From positions 232,001 through 296,000 of the forward strand of contig JABMCL010000660.1 in assembly GCA_018857735.1 (NCBI GenBank): DNA of 64,000 nt. Direction: 5' to 3'. The stretch comes from Alviniconcha marisindica (taxonomy: Eukaryota > Mollusca > Gastropoda > Provannidae). The notes beneath the pieces were generated by a model, which saw nothing but the letters and a program-made list of their open reading frames with translations, did not search any database and was not told where the DNA came from. The position numbers and the translations under genes were made by a program. Below are positions 49,033-62,600 of the stretch, piece by piece; within the stretch, counting starts at the first letter, position 1, and each line of letters opens with the position of its first letter.

Positions 49033-51205
49033 TCAGGAGGCTGCAACCTGAGACAGTGGGCCCTCCAGATACTCTGCCAGTGCCTCCACCTGTGGAGTTT
49101 AAAATGTAAGCACTGTAATAGGAAACAGCGGTAAACCTGAAGAACTGCCTGCCTCAAGAAATACAAAAAAATTACAGCAACACTAAAAATAAAAATATAA
49201 AAAAATGACGAGGTGGTCTCCTGTGTGTTTACACAAATTAATTTCTTTCTTAACCCAGCCTTTACTCTTTTTTTACACAAATGTTTTCTTTCTTAACCCA
49301 GCCTTTACTTTAAACCCATTTACACTTACAGCATGGTTTGCTTCTTTATTTTTTTAACTTTATTGCCAAGTGTCAATACACTGATTGCATGAGGAATGTT
49401 TTGTGGTGCCAAGTACACTCATCACACATTCACTCCAATCATAAAACATTTAGTTACAACAACAGCAAATAAACAAACTGGTAAAAAGTAATTCATAGAT
49501 AAGAACATGAAAAATCCCACTGGCATCAAGCTGCGCATATCACATAAAATTGCCATTTCCCAAAGACCCCCTCTTAAAAGTTACTGTCCTAATAAAAGCA
49601 ATAATAAAAATTATCTACAACAAATTAATTAATTAACCCTGCCAGCTTATTCTGCTGGCTACTATCACCCTAACCCATCCAAGATCCTACACAAAAAACA
49701 TCCCCACCTGGACACAGTTAACACAGGAATGGGCCTAGTGCAAGCTCGCCAATAGATGTCACTAGCCCGTTACACCCAGCACCCCCTCTGCTACCCCCAC
49801 CCTCAGCTCGAGCAACAACACATGCGTGCATTAGGGGAAACTACTCTGGACAAAGCTGGTTAATAAACCTGCCCCAGCCCCATTGTATTCACAGATGACC
49901 ATTGGTCAAAATTCACACATCAGCAGCAGTTTGCCACAGGCATTTATGTCACTGTAAACATTTATGACTTTAGGTGTGATTTATAAAAACAGGTCCATGC
50001 TGATTTTCCAGTTTGTTTATTTTTAGTAGTCATGATGTCAGTCAATAACAGTACACCAAATCAGGGGGGAGGGGAGAGAGATAACCATCTATGGGCTTAT
50101 TGTTAAGCTCAAGAGATAGGCCTTTTTTAATCTCTGGGATAATAATAATGTAATGCTGTCCAAATAAAATTAAAAAAAGATTTCTTTTTCTTTTATGAAA
50201 CAATGTATTATATTTATATCTAGCTCTTGCAGCAGTGACCGTCTTAGCTAAAAACGCAAGATGTCTGACTAGTGACAGTAAGTAAGTAACTTGGTGTTTG
50301 GACCATTCTTTTTAAGTACAAGTTTTATTTGCATTGCACTCTCCCAGCTCCATTGCAAAAATGGCCAAAATGGTCCCTGCAATGTATAAATCCAGATCCA
50401 GACACCCAGTCAAGGAGTACGGTTATATCAGGGTGAGACTAGTGACAGAAACTATGTTGGGGTTGAATGAAACTGCAGAGAACTACTAATTAGACAGCAT
50501 GTGCAGACTACTGCACTCTGTCGGTCCTTGCCTTTGCTTTGAGCATGCCAAAGCCCACATTGTCCTTGCTGCAGACACACAGCAACAGGTTGGCTACCTT
50601 GGTGATGGCCACTTTGCCTTCCTGGAACAAATGGGGTGGAAAGGTCAATTTCCCATTAAAATGTCTAAAATAATTTTAAAAATTTGCCTCCATTTTTTCC
50701 CCACTTTTGGGTCCCACTGAATGCCATTCAGCCACTGGAAGTGAAGTTTTTCTGTTTTATAAACTTTCAGATCTATAAATTATTTTTTATTTTTTTAAAC
50801 TATCCTTCAGAATCTACCATTCTGCACTGTCAATAACATCACTGAAATACAGGTGAGCTTCCAATTTGGAACTGATAGCAGTGATACCGGCATTAAAGCA
50901 CGTTTGATATGTACTGGTGATGCAGATTTGAAACTGCAAAAACACGCATTTATGAGCTATAATGGCTTTCCAAACAGCAAGTGTGACCTAAAAATGAATC
51001 AAAATGGAGGTTAAATGAGGCCATAATTTTTGAGTCTCCTGGACATATTCAAATAGGAGATTATGAACACAGAGGTGTATGTGTATCAACATCAAATTCC
51101 CTGGAACCGGCTAGCACCAGGACCAGTTATAAGATCATGAAACTTCACATTGCACGTGGACTTCAAGTACTTCACATGCATACATCACATGCTTTCATGT
51201 GGCAC

Positions 51206-51239
<34 letters not shown>

Positions 51240-54218
51240 GCATCGACACATGCTTAAATGGTGATGACTTGATGACTAATACAGTAATAGTTCAAGTTTT
51301 GTATATATATGAATCAACACATGCTTAAATGGTGATGACTTGATGACTAATACAGTAATAGTTCAAGTTTTGTATTTAACATTTATAACATTATTTTTGT
51401 GTGTTTTTACTATGCTATCTACTTCATGAAATAATATTCATTGTGAAACATATGTCAACAATGACACTATTGACAGTGGTGGGTGAATCTACATCTCCAG
51501 TGATCACACTAGACATTTTTCAAACCAGTGTGACCCCTACAAAGTGACGCTAGTGGTTCATCGAAACCAGTCAATCACTGTAACCAGTCAGCTACAGTCA
51601 CCTATACTGCTACTAGTACTAGTAACTATTTACCAGCATTGTAGCAACTACCTTGCTTTTCCCCCCATATAACACACACACTCACACACACACACATACA
51701 CACACCACATGCACTTTCTCTCTCTCTCTGTTTTTTTTTGTTTTTGAAACATGTCAAACAAAATAGCAGCTGGTATTGCTGACTTTTTCCCTGGTATATG
51801 CTGATCATAACTGGTAAAATACCAGTTAATGTGAACCCTGATCTCACAATTTATAATACAACAGTGTACTGCTTATAATTAATAATTTGGGGAGTTGACC
51901 ACAGTGCATTCATGACCATGAACAAGACCAATAGCAAAATGAAATTAACTTGTGTACACATAAATTTACAAAAAGACAGTATCTTTGTATTACATAAAAT
52001 ACCTACAGTTACACACAGATTGAACCTTTCAGTCACATGATGAAACATAATCTGAAATGATCTTGATACCCATTGAACTGAAGTACCTTGCACTCCAGAA
52101 GAACCGATTCCAGCTTGCTGCTATCAAAAGCCTGATTGGCACTCTTCACATACGCTGTCCAGATGTTGCTGGCAATAGCTGCAGTTACTGATGCATCACG
52201 ATCAGGAAAGCCAGAGTATGCCAGAAGAGCACCTTCATTGTTCAAAAGCCTGACAACAACAACAACAAAAAGGAAGAAAAATAAATAATATGCTGTATAC
52301 ATGCATAAAAACACAACTACTATGACTGTGAGTGTGAGATAATTCAGCACATACACACACACACAGACACACACATACATCCAAAACACATGATAACACC
52401 ACACTGTCACTGTCAGTCACACAGAACAGTCAATACATTTCTACCAAAAAAGATAAGCTGAGAATTATGATAATTATGTGGACCATGTTTAACTTTAAGA
52501 GGGAGAGTTGATGACACAGAGCAAGAGCAGTCTTCATGAAACCCCCAAGCTGAGTGTGGTCACACTGATGGGTGACCATGCTAGGCTTTAACTTTAAGTC
52601 CTCCCTGAGGTTTCTCCAGAGTCAAATTCTGTGCAGACTCTACAAAAGCCCTTTGGATGAAACTATAAACAGAGCCTTAAGATCACCTCAACATTTCTCC
52701 CAGGTCAAATTCTGTGAAGACTCTATAAAAGTCCTTTCTTCTTTTTCAGAATAATGTTTATCTGCACCTCTCCTCATTAAGAACAAGGTGCTTACATTCA
52801 AAATTATACATTAATAAAAGTACATTAGATCAGCACTGCTTCTGTTCTCTCTCTCTTTCTCTCTCCCAAAAAACACACATAATAATACACATGTGTGTGT
52901 GGTAATCCCAGTAGTTTGGGCAACATTCCACAATAGGTGGTATGGAAGAAAGAATGGAATACAATTTGTTCACAGCCTGGATGTTTAAAGGAAAGTGGGA
53001 TAAAAATTGGTGATAAAATTTGTTTTGGCACTCCTCAACCAGGCCTCAATGATGGATTTGAAGATCTGTGGGGAGTCAGCAGTTGGGGTATGGAGTAGGA
53101 TGCTGTTCCACTCTGTGAATTGTACTGCTGATGGTGATGGGAAGAAGCCGCTCTTGTGTCATTGTGAGTTTCTGTTCTGGAATATGGGGCAAGAACTTTG
53201 ACTCATGGCTCTGGATTTTGCGTCAGTCAGGCCACCAACAGTCTTGTACAGCATGGTGACCTTGTTAGATGTGTGCCCCAGTAGCAGGGGGTCCAAGTGA
53301 ATCGCTTTTAACTATGGCTGGTACACTGGAGGTAGGGCTGAAGTCACAGAAGTAAGTAAGTAAGTAAGTAAGTAAACATGGTGCTTGATGCACTGCGCTG
53401 ATATCATGATGATGATGAAGTAGAGCTTCATGTCCTCGGATGTCGGCTGACATATTAGGGACAAATTGTGACCAATGCTGAAGCACAGTTCAATGTTGCT
53501 TTACGTTCACAGAAACTGTAAGGCTCATTAGGATGGAAAGCCCAGGATGGCCACCTCGACTTTCACACAGCTCCTGAACTCTGCTGATATTACTTCTTCT
53601 TCTGGTGATGCTTAGTGTCTTCGGATATCGGTTGACATATTAGGGACAAGCTGAGACCAATACGTGAGCATGGTTCAGTAGAGCTCGTTAGGATAGGCAG
53701 CCCAGGACGGCCACCTTGACTCTCACACAGCTCCTGAACTATGATGCTAATACCATCTGCCCTATCTCCAGTTTGCTTTTGGTTGGGGTCTATCTATGAC
53801 TATTCTGAAAATAACAAACCTAAGTAAGGTCCCGTGTGTAGACGAATGCAAAAGCTTACACACGAATGTTAAGACTGTGGTAAGACCAAAATAACCCAGC
53901 ATGCACTCTTCCCATTAGGCTTAGAAATCAATGTTTTTAAAGTGATACAAAAAAAATAGGCTGGTTTCGTCGGTCTGGTCAACAGAGCTAAAAATAGATT
54001 TTAAAATCTTCCTTCCAGCTTTTTTTGCTTCGTCATCCATCAAAAGTAAAGTGTTGATAATGAATACATTCAGTTTCAAGATGATCGACGTATACATAAC
54101 TAGGAAGAAAAGAAAGATCAATAACAATATCAAGTATTCCAAACACTCACAGGGTACAACTAACTCCGCCTGTGTTTGCCTGGCTTAAAACTTGAGTTAA
54201 AGCTTTTGGCTTCAGCAT
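49033..54218 (-). CDS. lamtor2: LAMTOR2 (p14), Ragulator complex subunit
   Basis: Four exons on the minus strand: 54218-54151, 52249-52087, 50621-50532 and 49089-49033. They join in phase to 125 residues, the exact human length. Matching blocks are [19 protein letters not shown] (1-19), [14 protein letters not shown] (from 24), [39 protein letters not shown] (78-92), [10 protein letters not shown] and the C-terminal [17 protein letters not shown]. This is a roadblock/LC7-fold protein that dimerises with LAMTOR3 and sits in the lysosomal Ragulator complex. Introns 1 and 2 are GT-AG. Intron 3 begins GCAAGG after MLKAK and ends CAG, a GC-AG intron; reading through instead gives a premature stop six codons later (RTDRVQ). 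The gene is head to head with ecd. Confidence is very high because all exons match an invariant family. Confidence 0.95.
51246..51387. repeat. 71-bp direct duplication in LAMTOR2 intron 2
   Basis: The stretch acacatgcttaaatggtgat, then gacttgatgactaatacagt, occurs at 51246 and again at 51317 with almost no change. A (TA)n tract precedes the first copy. Confidence 0.92.
53420..53581 (+). repeat. Dispersed repeat family, copy 3
   Basis: It begins agagcttcatgtcctcggat and ends cacacagctcctgaactc, with the same internal order as copies 1 and 2. It lies in LAMTOR2 intron 1, beside a (AAGT)n tract at about 53352-53375. Confidence 0.88.
53602..53741 (+). repeat. Dispersed repeat family, copy 4
   Basis: A second copy only 20 bp from copy 3, in the same orientation, with an internal deletion that removes part of the ttacgttcacagaaac segment. 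It ends cacacagctcctgaacta. Confidence 0.85.
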
Positions 54219-54454
54219 TTTGACCAACAGAGAAAAGCAGCGGCAACGAAGACGTGTAACTTTTGCCTTATAAAGTTCCACACCCTAGTTGGGGGTGAAA
54301 AAAACAGGAAAAACTTAGCGTCTGTGTGACAAGCACACTTGGTAAAAGCGAAAACACCGTAAACTTCCGGTATCACATGATATTAAAAGTACGACGTAAA
54401 CTGCGTGTTGATTGGCTCGTTTCCTCCTGAACACTTCCGTATGTAGCAGACGGC
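54219..54454. promoter_or_regulatory. Bidirectional LAMTOR2/ecd promoter
   Basis: Only 236 bp separate the two divergent start codons. The interval contains acttccgg at 54363-54370 and acttccgt at 54433-54440, both matching the ETS/GABP core in the same orientation. No TATA box is obvious. This layout is the usual one for divergent housekeeping gene pairs; the 5' ends of the transcripts cannot be placed from sequence alone. Confidence 0.65.
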
Positions 54455-54801
54455 ATGGCGGAGCTTCTACAAAAGAGACGTCTACCCGACGATGTCTTGG
54501 AATATTTGTTGATACCACAGCTTCCAGAGGGATTGGGAGAAAAAGATGTTGTTTCCTTCTTAGAAGGGCTCTGTGACACTTACCTAGGGTACCTTGGACC
54601 TCTCGTTATTGACTACATTTGGCAAAATGAGGGCTTTACCCTGAGGCCTGTGGCTGCTAAAGGTGGGTTTCAAAAGAGTTGGACAGCCGTTCCTAAAACA
54701 GCCTTTCCCAAAAAGTTGCTGATTTTAAACAATGACTCACTCTAGGAGATCTTGTTAGTGCTGTACTTTGACAGTTTCTGTTTGTCAAACTGACGGCTAG
54801 C

Positions 54802-54892
<91 letters not shown>

Positions 54893-55213
54893 GGGAGGGA
54901 GGGAGGGAGGGCTGGATGTATTGTAAGAAGATCCTGTGTGTACTCCACTGCTCTCGTAAAGTTTATTGTACCCTCATGGGCAAAAGTTGTACTGTAAAAT
55001 GATCCTGAGCCTGAAGTAGCTTGTAATTCTCTCTCACTCCTCCCTCTCTCTCTCTCTCTTGACTTTCTTTTCAGTTTATTTTTCCACCTTCTGTTTCTTT
55101 GTTTGCATTATACTTATTCACAGTCTTTGTCTCTTTTCTTTGTTTGTGGCACAGGCACAGATGTAACATAAACCCACACTCCTTTCTTGTTATTGCAAAA
55201 CTCCTAATTTAGT

Positions 55214-55281
<68 letters not shown>

Positions 55282-57135
55282 GTATGTGTGGGTGTGTGTG
55301 TGTGTAAAATACAAGACTACCACCTGTACCAGGCTATGCCAGCCTGCCTATATTAATTGCTTTAAAAATTAATCCTGTTACCAGATGGCATTCCCCCACA
55401 TCTGTGTGGCACAACCAACTTTGGGGATAACATCGAGGATGAGTGGTTCATTGTGTACCTGTTGTACGAGCTCAGCAGTCACTTTCCTGATCTAGTCATC
55501 CGGTGAGTAGATCAAGACTTAAAATCTGTTACATCCCTAGTGTTAACTGTTATGGCATGCATTATGTGAAATACATGTGCCCTTCTCTCTCTCTCTGTCT
55601 GTCTGTCTGTCTGTTGTTGTTGTCATTGCAATATTAAGTATACATGTATAATGCATGTTCAAAAAGGCATAAATTTTGTGTTTGAAGTAGCTGCATGCCT
55701 AAGTTAATCTATAATCAAAGCAAAAACATGCTATTTCTGGTCAGAGCACCCTGTGCTTTTAGTTTGATTAAGTTTTAGTTTTATCCCAGTGACATTGACT
55801 GTTACTGTACTGTCAGTTTCTGATACTTTGTTTCTTGCACTTGCAGTATGCTGTAATTGTGTTAAATGAAATAGGTGTCTGTTAGTGTTATTGATTACTC
55901 AGTATCACTATCAGCTGACTGCTTGATTTGCACATTCTGGACACCAGCTGCAGAGAATCCATATTGCTTCTCATGCTTCATCATACTGTGGTACTAGTGG
56001 TCTTAAATCTAAGGATGTGATAATTATTTTACATTTCTGATTTTACTTTTACAATGCTATTTTATATAATTTATAGTTGTGTAATTTAAAGGTGTTTGTA
56101 TGTATGGTGTGTGTTAGTCTTTTCTGTCAAAAAAGATCCATCAGTCATGAGTATTATTACTATAAGTATATATATATATATATATATCTATATGTCAAAG
56201 TATTATTGGAGAGAAAAAAAATGTATGAAAATAGGAGAGCAATGTTTAGTGCAATCATAGTTTGAATACTAAATTGAATTTCTGAAAGTGGATGTAGCAG
56301 CCAAAGTTACTTTAAAGTCTTGTTTGTAGCTGCTCTCACAGAATGTCTAAGTCATAAATAATGATCAAGAATAGACTGCTTGAAACTGAAGTCTAGTTTA
56401 AGAGATTAACTATGTTGTACACATTGTGCACAGTATATATTCTTGTGCTTGTAGTTTTGTTGCTGTTGTTGTTGTTGTTGTTTCATTGCTTGGTTGCATG
56501 TTTGGAGAACACATGCTGTGCAAGGTCCAAAAGTACCTGAAATACTCCAAAACAAACCAGCAAATTTTCTTGTGTTGCTGGTTTAACTACAACAACAATG
56601 CATTCTGGCAAATCACTTTCCAAAAGAAAGATGTAATTGTTTTGTTCTGTCACATAATTTAAGAACAGACCTGGAAGACACTGATAGGGAAAAGGTGGAC
56701 AAAAAGCTTCCTTTGTTTTGATTTAATATGATTTAATTGTATAAGAAAGAATGCAAATTTTGATTAAATGATTTTGTTGTATAAGGAAGACCTTTAAACC
56801 TTAGTGTAAAACAGAAACAGTGAAAGATGGTGAACAAATGTTGCCATGTTGCCAAATGTAGGCTGAAGCTAAGCACTTGCTTAAATATGTTTTACAATGT
56901 AAGCCTACAGGAAGTGGACCCAAAACAAGTGAATTACACCCATTGAAGCAAAACCCCTATGCACTTTAGAAAATACCCCAAAGTAGGTCAGCTAGCAATC
57001 TGTTGTGGGGGAGGGGAAGAGTGAAGCTAATGTGTGTTCCACAATGCAGTCCACAGTGTTCTGCAGTAAAGGCATAACAGTGTCAGTGTGTGCCTTGTCC
57101 CCCAAAATGCTGGTTCTTTTTTGTTGCACTCCTCT

Positions 57136-57173
<38 letters not shown>

Positions 57174-57759
57174 ATATATATGTCTGTGTGTGCATGCATG
57201 TGTGTGTGTGTGTGTGTGTGTGCGTGCGCGCATGCACATGCATGTATGTGTGCATGTATGTGAGAGAGAGAGAGAGTGTGTGTGTGTGTGTGTGTGTGTG
57301 TACATGTGTGTGCATGTGTGTGAAGGGCTATTTGTTATTTCATGTCCAACCAAGCCTGAAGGCTCCTCTTGTGGCCAATTTCTTTTTTTCTTTTTTAATC
57401 TCCCAGACTCAGAACCTTCTGGCCCAGGTTTGGGTTGTACAAATTAGGATAGGTTTGGGTGTGAGTGGTAAGTCACATCAACATACTTATTATCATACTG
57501 TTGATGTTAGTACTGTTAGTGTTAATATACATTGTATAACCTTCTATGGAACATTGTGAATGCTAGTACTTTACTACACAATTGTTGTGCAATCATCAGA
57601 GGATAAAATACTAAAAGTAAAACTCAGTTGGTATGCATGTTCTGTATGTATGACTAAATCAGTAAATGATATCATAGTTATTTTGTTTAATTGCATAAAA
57701 AATCAAAATCATGTCATGGCACCATGCAGAACTTTAAAATAGATCCTGTTTTGTGTCAG

Positions 57760-57797
<38 letters not shown>

Positions 57798-57979
57798 AGC
57801 AAGATCTTCCAGGATTTGCATGATCAGAGCCTCCATTAATGGCATTATGCTTACTCTCACAGTAGTATATCTATGATATTATATAATATAAAGATTCAGT
57901 TACCTTTCAATGATGAACCCAGTTTGAGATTTGACCTTTTGAGTGAAACTTTCACATTTGTATTTTCTTGGTAATACTA

Positions 57980-58050
<71 letters not shown>

Positions 58051-58554
58051 AAGTTCAAACTATTTACAGCTGGCTACATCACGTCATTAAAAATCTGGCT
58101 TACTGATGTGAAAGCTATTATTAAATCTAAGCAACAGGTGTATGCTAGCAATACACATAGCAGTGCATGTGCACAAGTGTTGTGTGACTCAGCAACAACT
58201 ACAAATAATTAAGATTAGTCAGATTGAGTGGGGAATCCCATGTTGGTTTCTCTCATTGATTACTGTGATGCATCAGTGCCAACCTTTTCGACTCTGAATG
58301 AAGATCTGGTTTCAAGTGACATTTCGTCAATTAGTCTGTTCACTAACTGATGCATGCTTATTATTATTATAATATCAATAAAGACCTGTAGAGGCAGTGC
58401 TATATAGTATATTTTTTAATAGTTTTTAAATGAAATATTGTCCTTTGTTTTGATGTTTGTGTTTTAAGTAATTATGTTAAATTATTGTACAGTCTTCTTG
58501 TGTTGATTTGGCTGATTCATTGTGACTCAGATTTATAAATGAAGATTTTGTGTG

Positions 58555-58623
<69 letters not shown>

Positions 58624-59596
58624 TGAGCAAGTGCATATGTGCATTTGTGTATGCATGTATCCATGTATTTTATATATTGTACGCTTTCGCACTTTCTCAC
58701 ACTTTGGCCCCCACATCTGGAACAATCTCCCCCAAGACATCAGGCACTCTGCCACTCACTCTTCCTTCAAAAGTCAACTCAAGACATTTCTTTTCTCAGA
58801 ATATTTCTGTTAAACCACATTGTCCTTCACTCCCATCAGTCTGTACAGTGTGTGTGTGTGTGTGTGTGTGCGTGTGTGCGTGCACGTGCGTGTGTGTGTG
58901 TGTATGTGTGTGCATCTTTTGCATAAGTATGCTTGAAACTTGTCGATATATACTTTTTTTTGGTTTGTTTTTTATAACATTTTCCATCTCAATGTACATT
59001 ATGTGTGTATGCTTGTTCAGCGCTTTGAGCTGCAGGGTAGGCGCTTTACAAGTTTCCATAATTATTATTATTACATATATATACATGTATATATATATGT
59101 GTGAGTGAGAGAGAGTGTGTTTACATAAGATACAGTTAAGTGTGTGACAGCATTTGTGTGACTGAGATGGGCACCTTTGTGAATGAAATTGTGCATGTAC
59201 AGTACTTACTTACTTTTAGGTTACTGGTTTTATTAAGGTATTTGTCAAAGCCAAAAGCAGACAACCAGACTTACTTTTTAACTGAAGGATTATGACATAT
59301 TATTGTATTGTATATATATATATATACATGTACATTTCTGTGCCCTCCCCATCCCACCTTTGGTGGGTGCAGCGCCGGTACTGTGAATATAGATATTAAC
59401 TAATTAAGGACCCTCTCCTGAGACTGGGCCCACAGCTGTCAAACTGAATGGTTTCCTCTTTTTTAAACCTGGTGTAGGTCGCTAAAAACATCTTTGTTTC
59501 AGATCTAGCGTGCACAGAAGCTGTTTTGTTGTTGTTGTTGTTGTTCTTGATTTTAGTTTTTTAACATGCTTTACAACAACAACAACAACACAAATG

Positions 59597-59666
<70 letters not shown>

Positions 59667-62600
59667 TCTATTACCAGTAATGTGAAGACCAATGGAAGAC
59701 CAGAGCATTGTTTTTTTCCCCCCTTCTCACAATGCAGATGGCCCAGTAAATTATTTAAGACAAGATGATCAAACTCTTGGGAGTACTTAGTGAGTACAAT
59801 GATAGCATGCTATGGCCAGTGAGCAATTTTCTCTCAACAGTTTTCTCTGGGACTGACCAGATACCTCAGTCCATTGCGCCCATGCTATCAACTGGAAGAG
59901 TGCTCAATTATCTCCGGATGGGGTGAGTCCACTTATTGCATCATTGACAGCTGTGATTTATTTTGTTACAGGGCCTCTGACAATGATGAAGAGTTCATGC
60001 TCATTGAAGCAGCAGACCATTTGCCAGCCTGGCTTAATCCTGAGACTGCAGAAAAGAGGGTGAGAACAACTGTAGGATTGGTAGTAGTAACAATCATCCT
60101 CATAATAACATCAATGAAGTTGACTGTTATTTGTGCATTAGGCTGCCTGCATCTATAAATTATATCCATTTTGTTACCATCATTATCACTAACTGGTATT
60201 GTTGATTGTTATTTGTGCATTAGATTACCTGCTTCTATAAATTATAACCATTTTGTTACCATCATTGTCACTAACTGGTACTGTTGATTGTTATTTGGGC
60301 ATTAGATTACCTACTTCTATAAATCATAACCATTTTGTTACCATCATTGTCACTAACTGGTACTGTTGATTGTTATTTGTGCATTAGATTACCTACTTCT
60401 ATAAATCATAACCATTTTGTTACCATCATTGTCACTAACTGGTGCTGAATTTCCAGGTTTCATGTGGTGGCTATGCATTGATAACAATGGAAAGAAAACA
60501 TGGCTTTAAAAAGATAGCTAAAGTGAGATCTTTCAAAAGTGCATGATGACTACTTCTGTTGAATTGTTATATTTTCATACCATGAGAGAGTAATTAAGTA
60601 ACTTGGTGTTTTACGCCCAGTCAACCATGAGAGAGAGTTCATGAGAGAGTTTGAAAAAATATAAGGATCATCAGTTTTTGTGTTTTCACTTGACTTAGTG
60701 TTTGCATTGCTTGTTTTCCAAATTGTATAAGTACATTCTTTGTGACATTTTTTCCTCTGTCTTCGTGTTTGGCTTTTTCTTTCCTTGATATGTTGCTGTT
60801 CTTCTTTTTTTTCTTCCCAGGTGTACATTCATGGTGGGAGTTTACATGTGATTCCCATGCCACATAACACAGGAGAAGTATCAACATTCCCCTTGTTCAC
60901 TCCAACTGTTGAAGAGGCTGTGGCCTTTGTTCGCAATCCCAACTTTGACACTCACGCCTCACAGCCTATCCAAGATGCTTTATCCAGACGTTTGAACAGG
61001 TATCTAGTGACATTTTTTGCTTGGTTCTTTTTCAAATTTTTGTCAGCAGGTCACATGGCATCTTAATTTTTATTATTTTTTTTTTACTTGTCACAGTTGT
61101 TGTGGTGCTTATAAAGAGAACAATGTTCAGTTTTGTATTTTGATGTCTTCTGCATCTCATGTATTTGCAACATGACCATTCACACTGAATGGAACTGTTA
61201 GAGTTATTGTTCACAGCTGCCGAGCCAAGATGCAAGAGAACACACACTATGCAAACCTCTACGTCCCAGTCACTGTGGCAGCTCTTCTGAAGGAGAGACC
61301 ATTCTTGGTATCTACAGCTGTTCAAGCTTTCTACTACAGAGATCCAGTGGAACTCAAGGTGGGTTCATTAACCCCTTGGCTGCCAGAGTCCGTAAATTGT
61401 ATGGCCTGAATAGATCACACCTACACCTACAGAGCAAACATTTTCAGAGCATATAACAAATCTACTTTTAATACCATGCATTTTGATGTCAATTCTTCAC
61501 ATGCTGGGGAGACAGCCCCCCCCCCCCCCCACCCCCCCCTTCCCCCTACCCCCACCACAAAAAGTAAAGGATTTCAAATTTAGCATTTTATTCTAGCATA
61601 TAATGCACAAACATGCTTGGCAGTGAATGGGTTAACCCTTGTGTTAACCCCTGTGGCTGCCATGTAGCTGCCTGAAGAGTATTGGACACAGAATGCTAAT
61701 TTATGTACACACAGGAAAAGTGCTGCACACACATCTCACCCTTTTTTTTTTTTTATGAGTCTTGGAATTTATTAGAGGAATGAAAACAACAAACAGCCTT
61801 TGGATTCCTAATTTGTGATAACTGTCACCTTAACTACATGTACACATCTTCAACATACATGAATGATGCTTTCTGTTCAGGATGAATGTGTGTTGTAAAC
61901 AGATATGACTAAATATAAAATGTCTTTCTGTTTTTTGTTTGTTTGTTTTCTTTAAAAATCAGGTATGCCGAACAATGAACCATTTCAAGCCAGAGAATAT
62001 GGTGGTCACAAGGGTAAGTTGAAAACAGTTATTTCATGTTATTGGCGTGTTTTGTTTTACATGGAGACATTAATGGGACTTGATGTTAGATCCAGTTCAT
62101 CACATTTTTATTGACAGTGTTGTTGTGAGTTACATTCTTGGGGGTAAGGAGACCGGACTTAATTTCATAATATCTGTTTCATGGTTCTGGTTGGGGTTGT
62201 TTGCGAAATATTTTGGTGTTAAATTTGTATTTAATTTGATTTTGTTGGTTGCTTGCATGTTTTACACACTGGACTCAGGAGTGCATCAAGTCTGGTCACT
62301 TCAAATAATACGTTTAAATGTTTGCAGTAATGATAAATAATTGTTAGACAGTAGAATGCATATTATGTATATAACTGTATATGTCTTGATAAACCTAGGA
62401 TGCTTGACAGTTTCTGACTTCCAAAGAATAATGTGATACTTAATAATAAAGTGGCATTTACTGTTATCTGGCTGACTGGCTGATTAAATCCCCCCCCCCC
62501 CCCCCCCCCCCCCAGCCTACTGGCATTTTTCAGAATAACATTGAAGTGAGATCTTTCAAGAAAGTAGCATTCTTTCATCTTCAGTATGATACTTTTATTC

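Noticed and set aside
50499..50720. Plus-strand 73-codon frame ([18 protein letters not shown])
   Set aside because: It is the antisense of LAMTOR2 exon 3.
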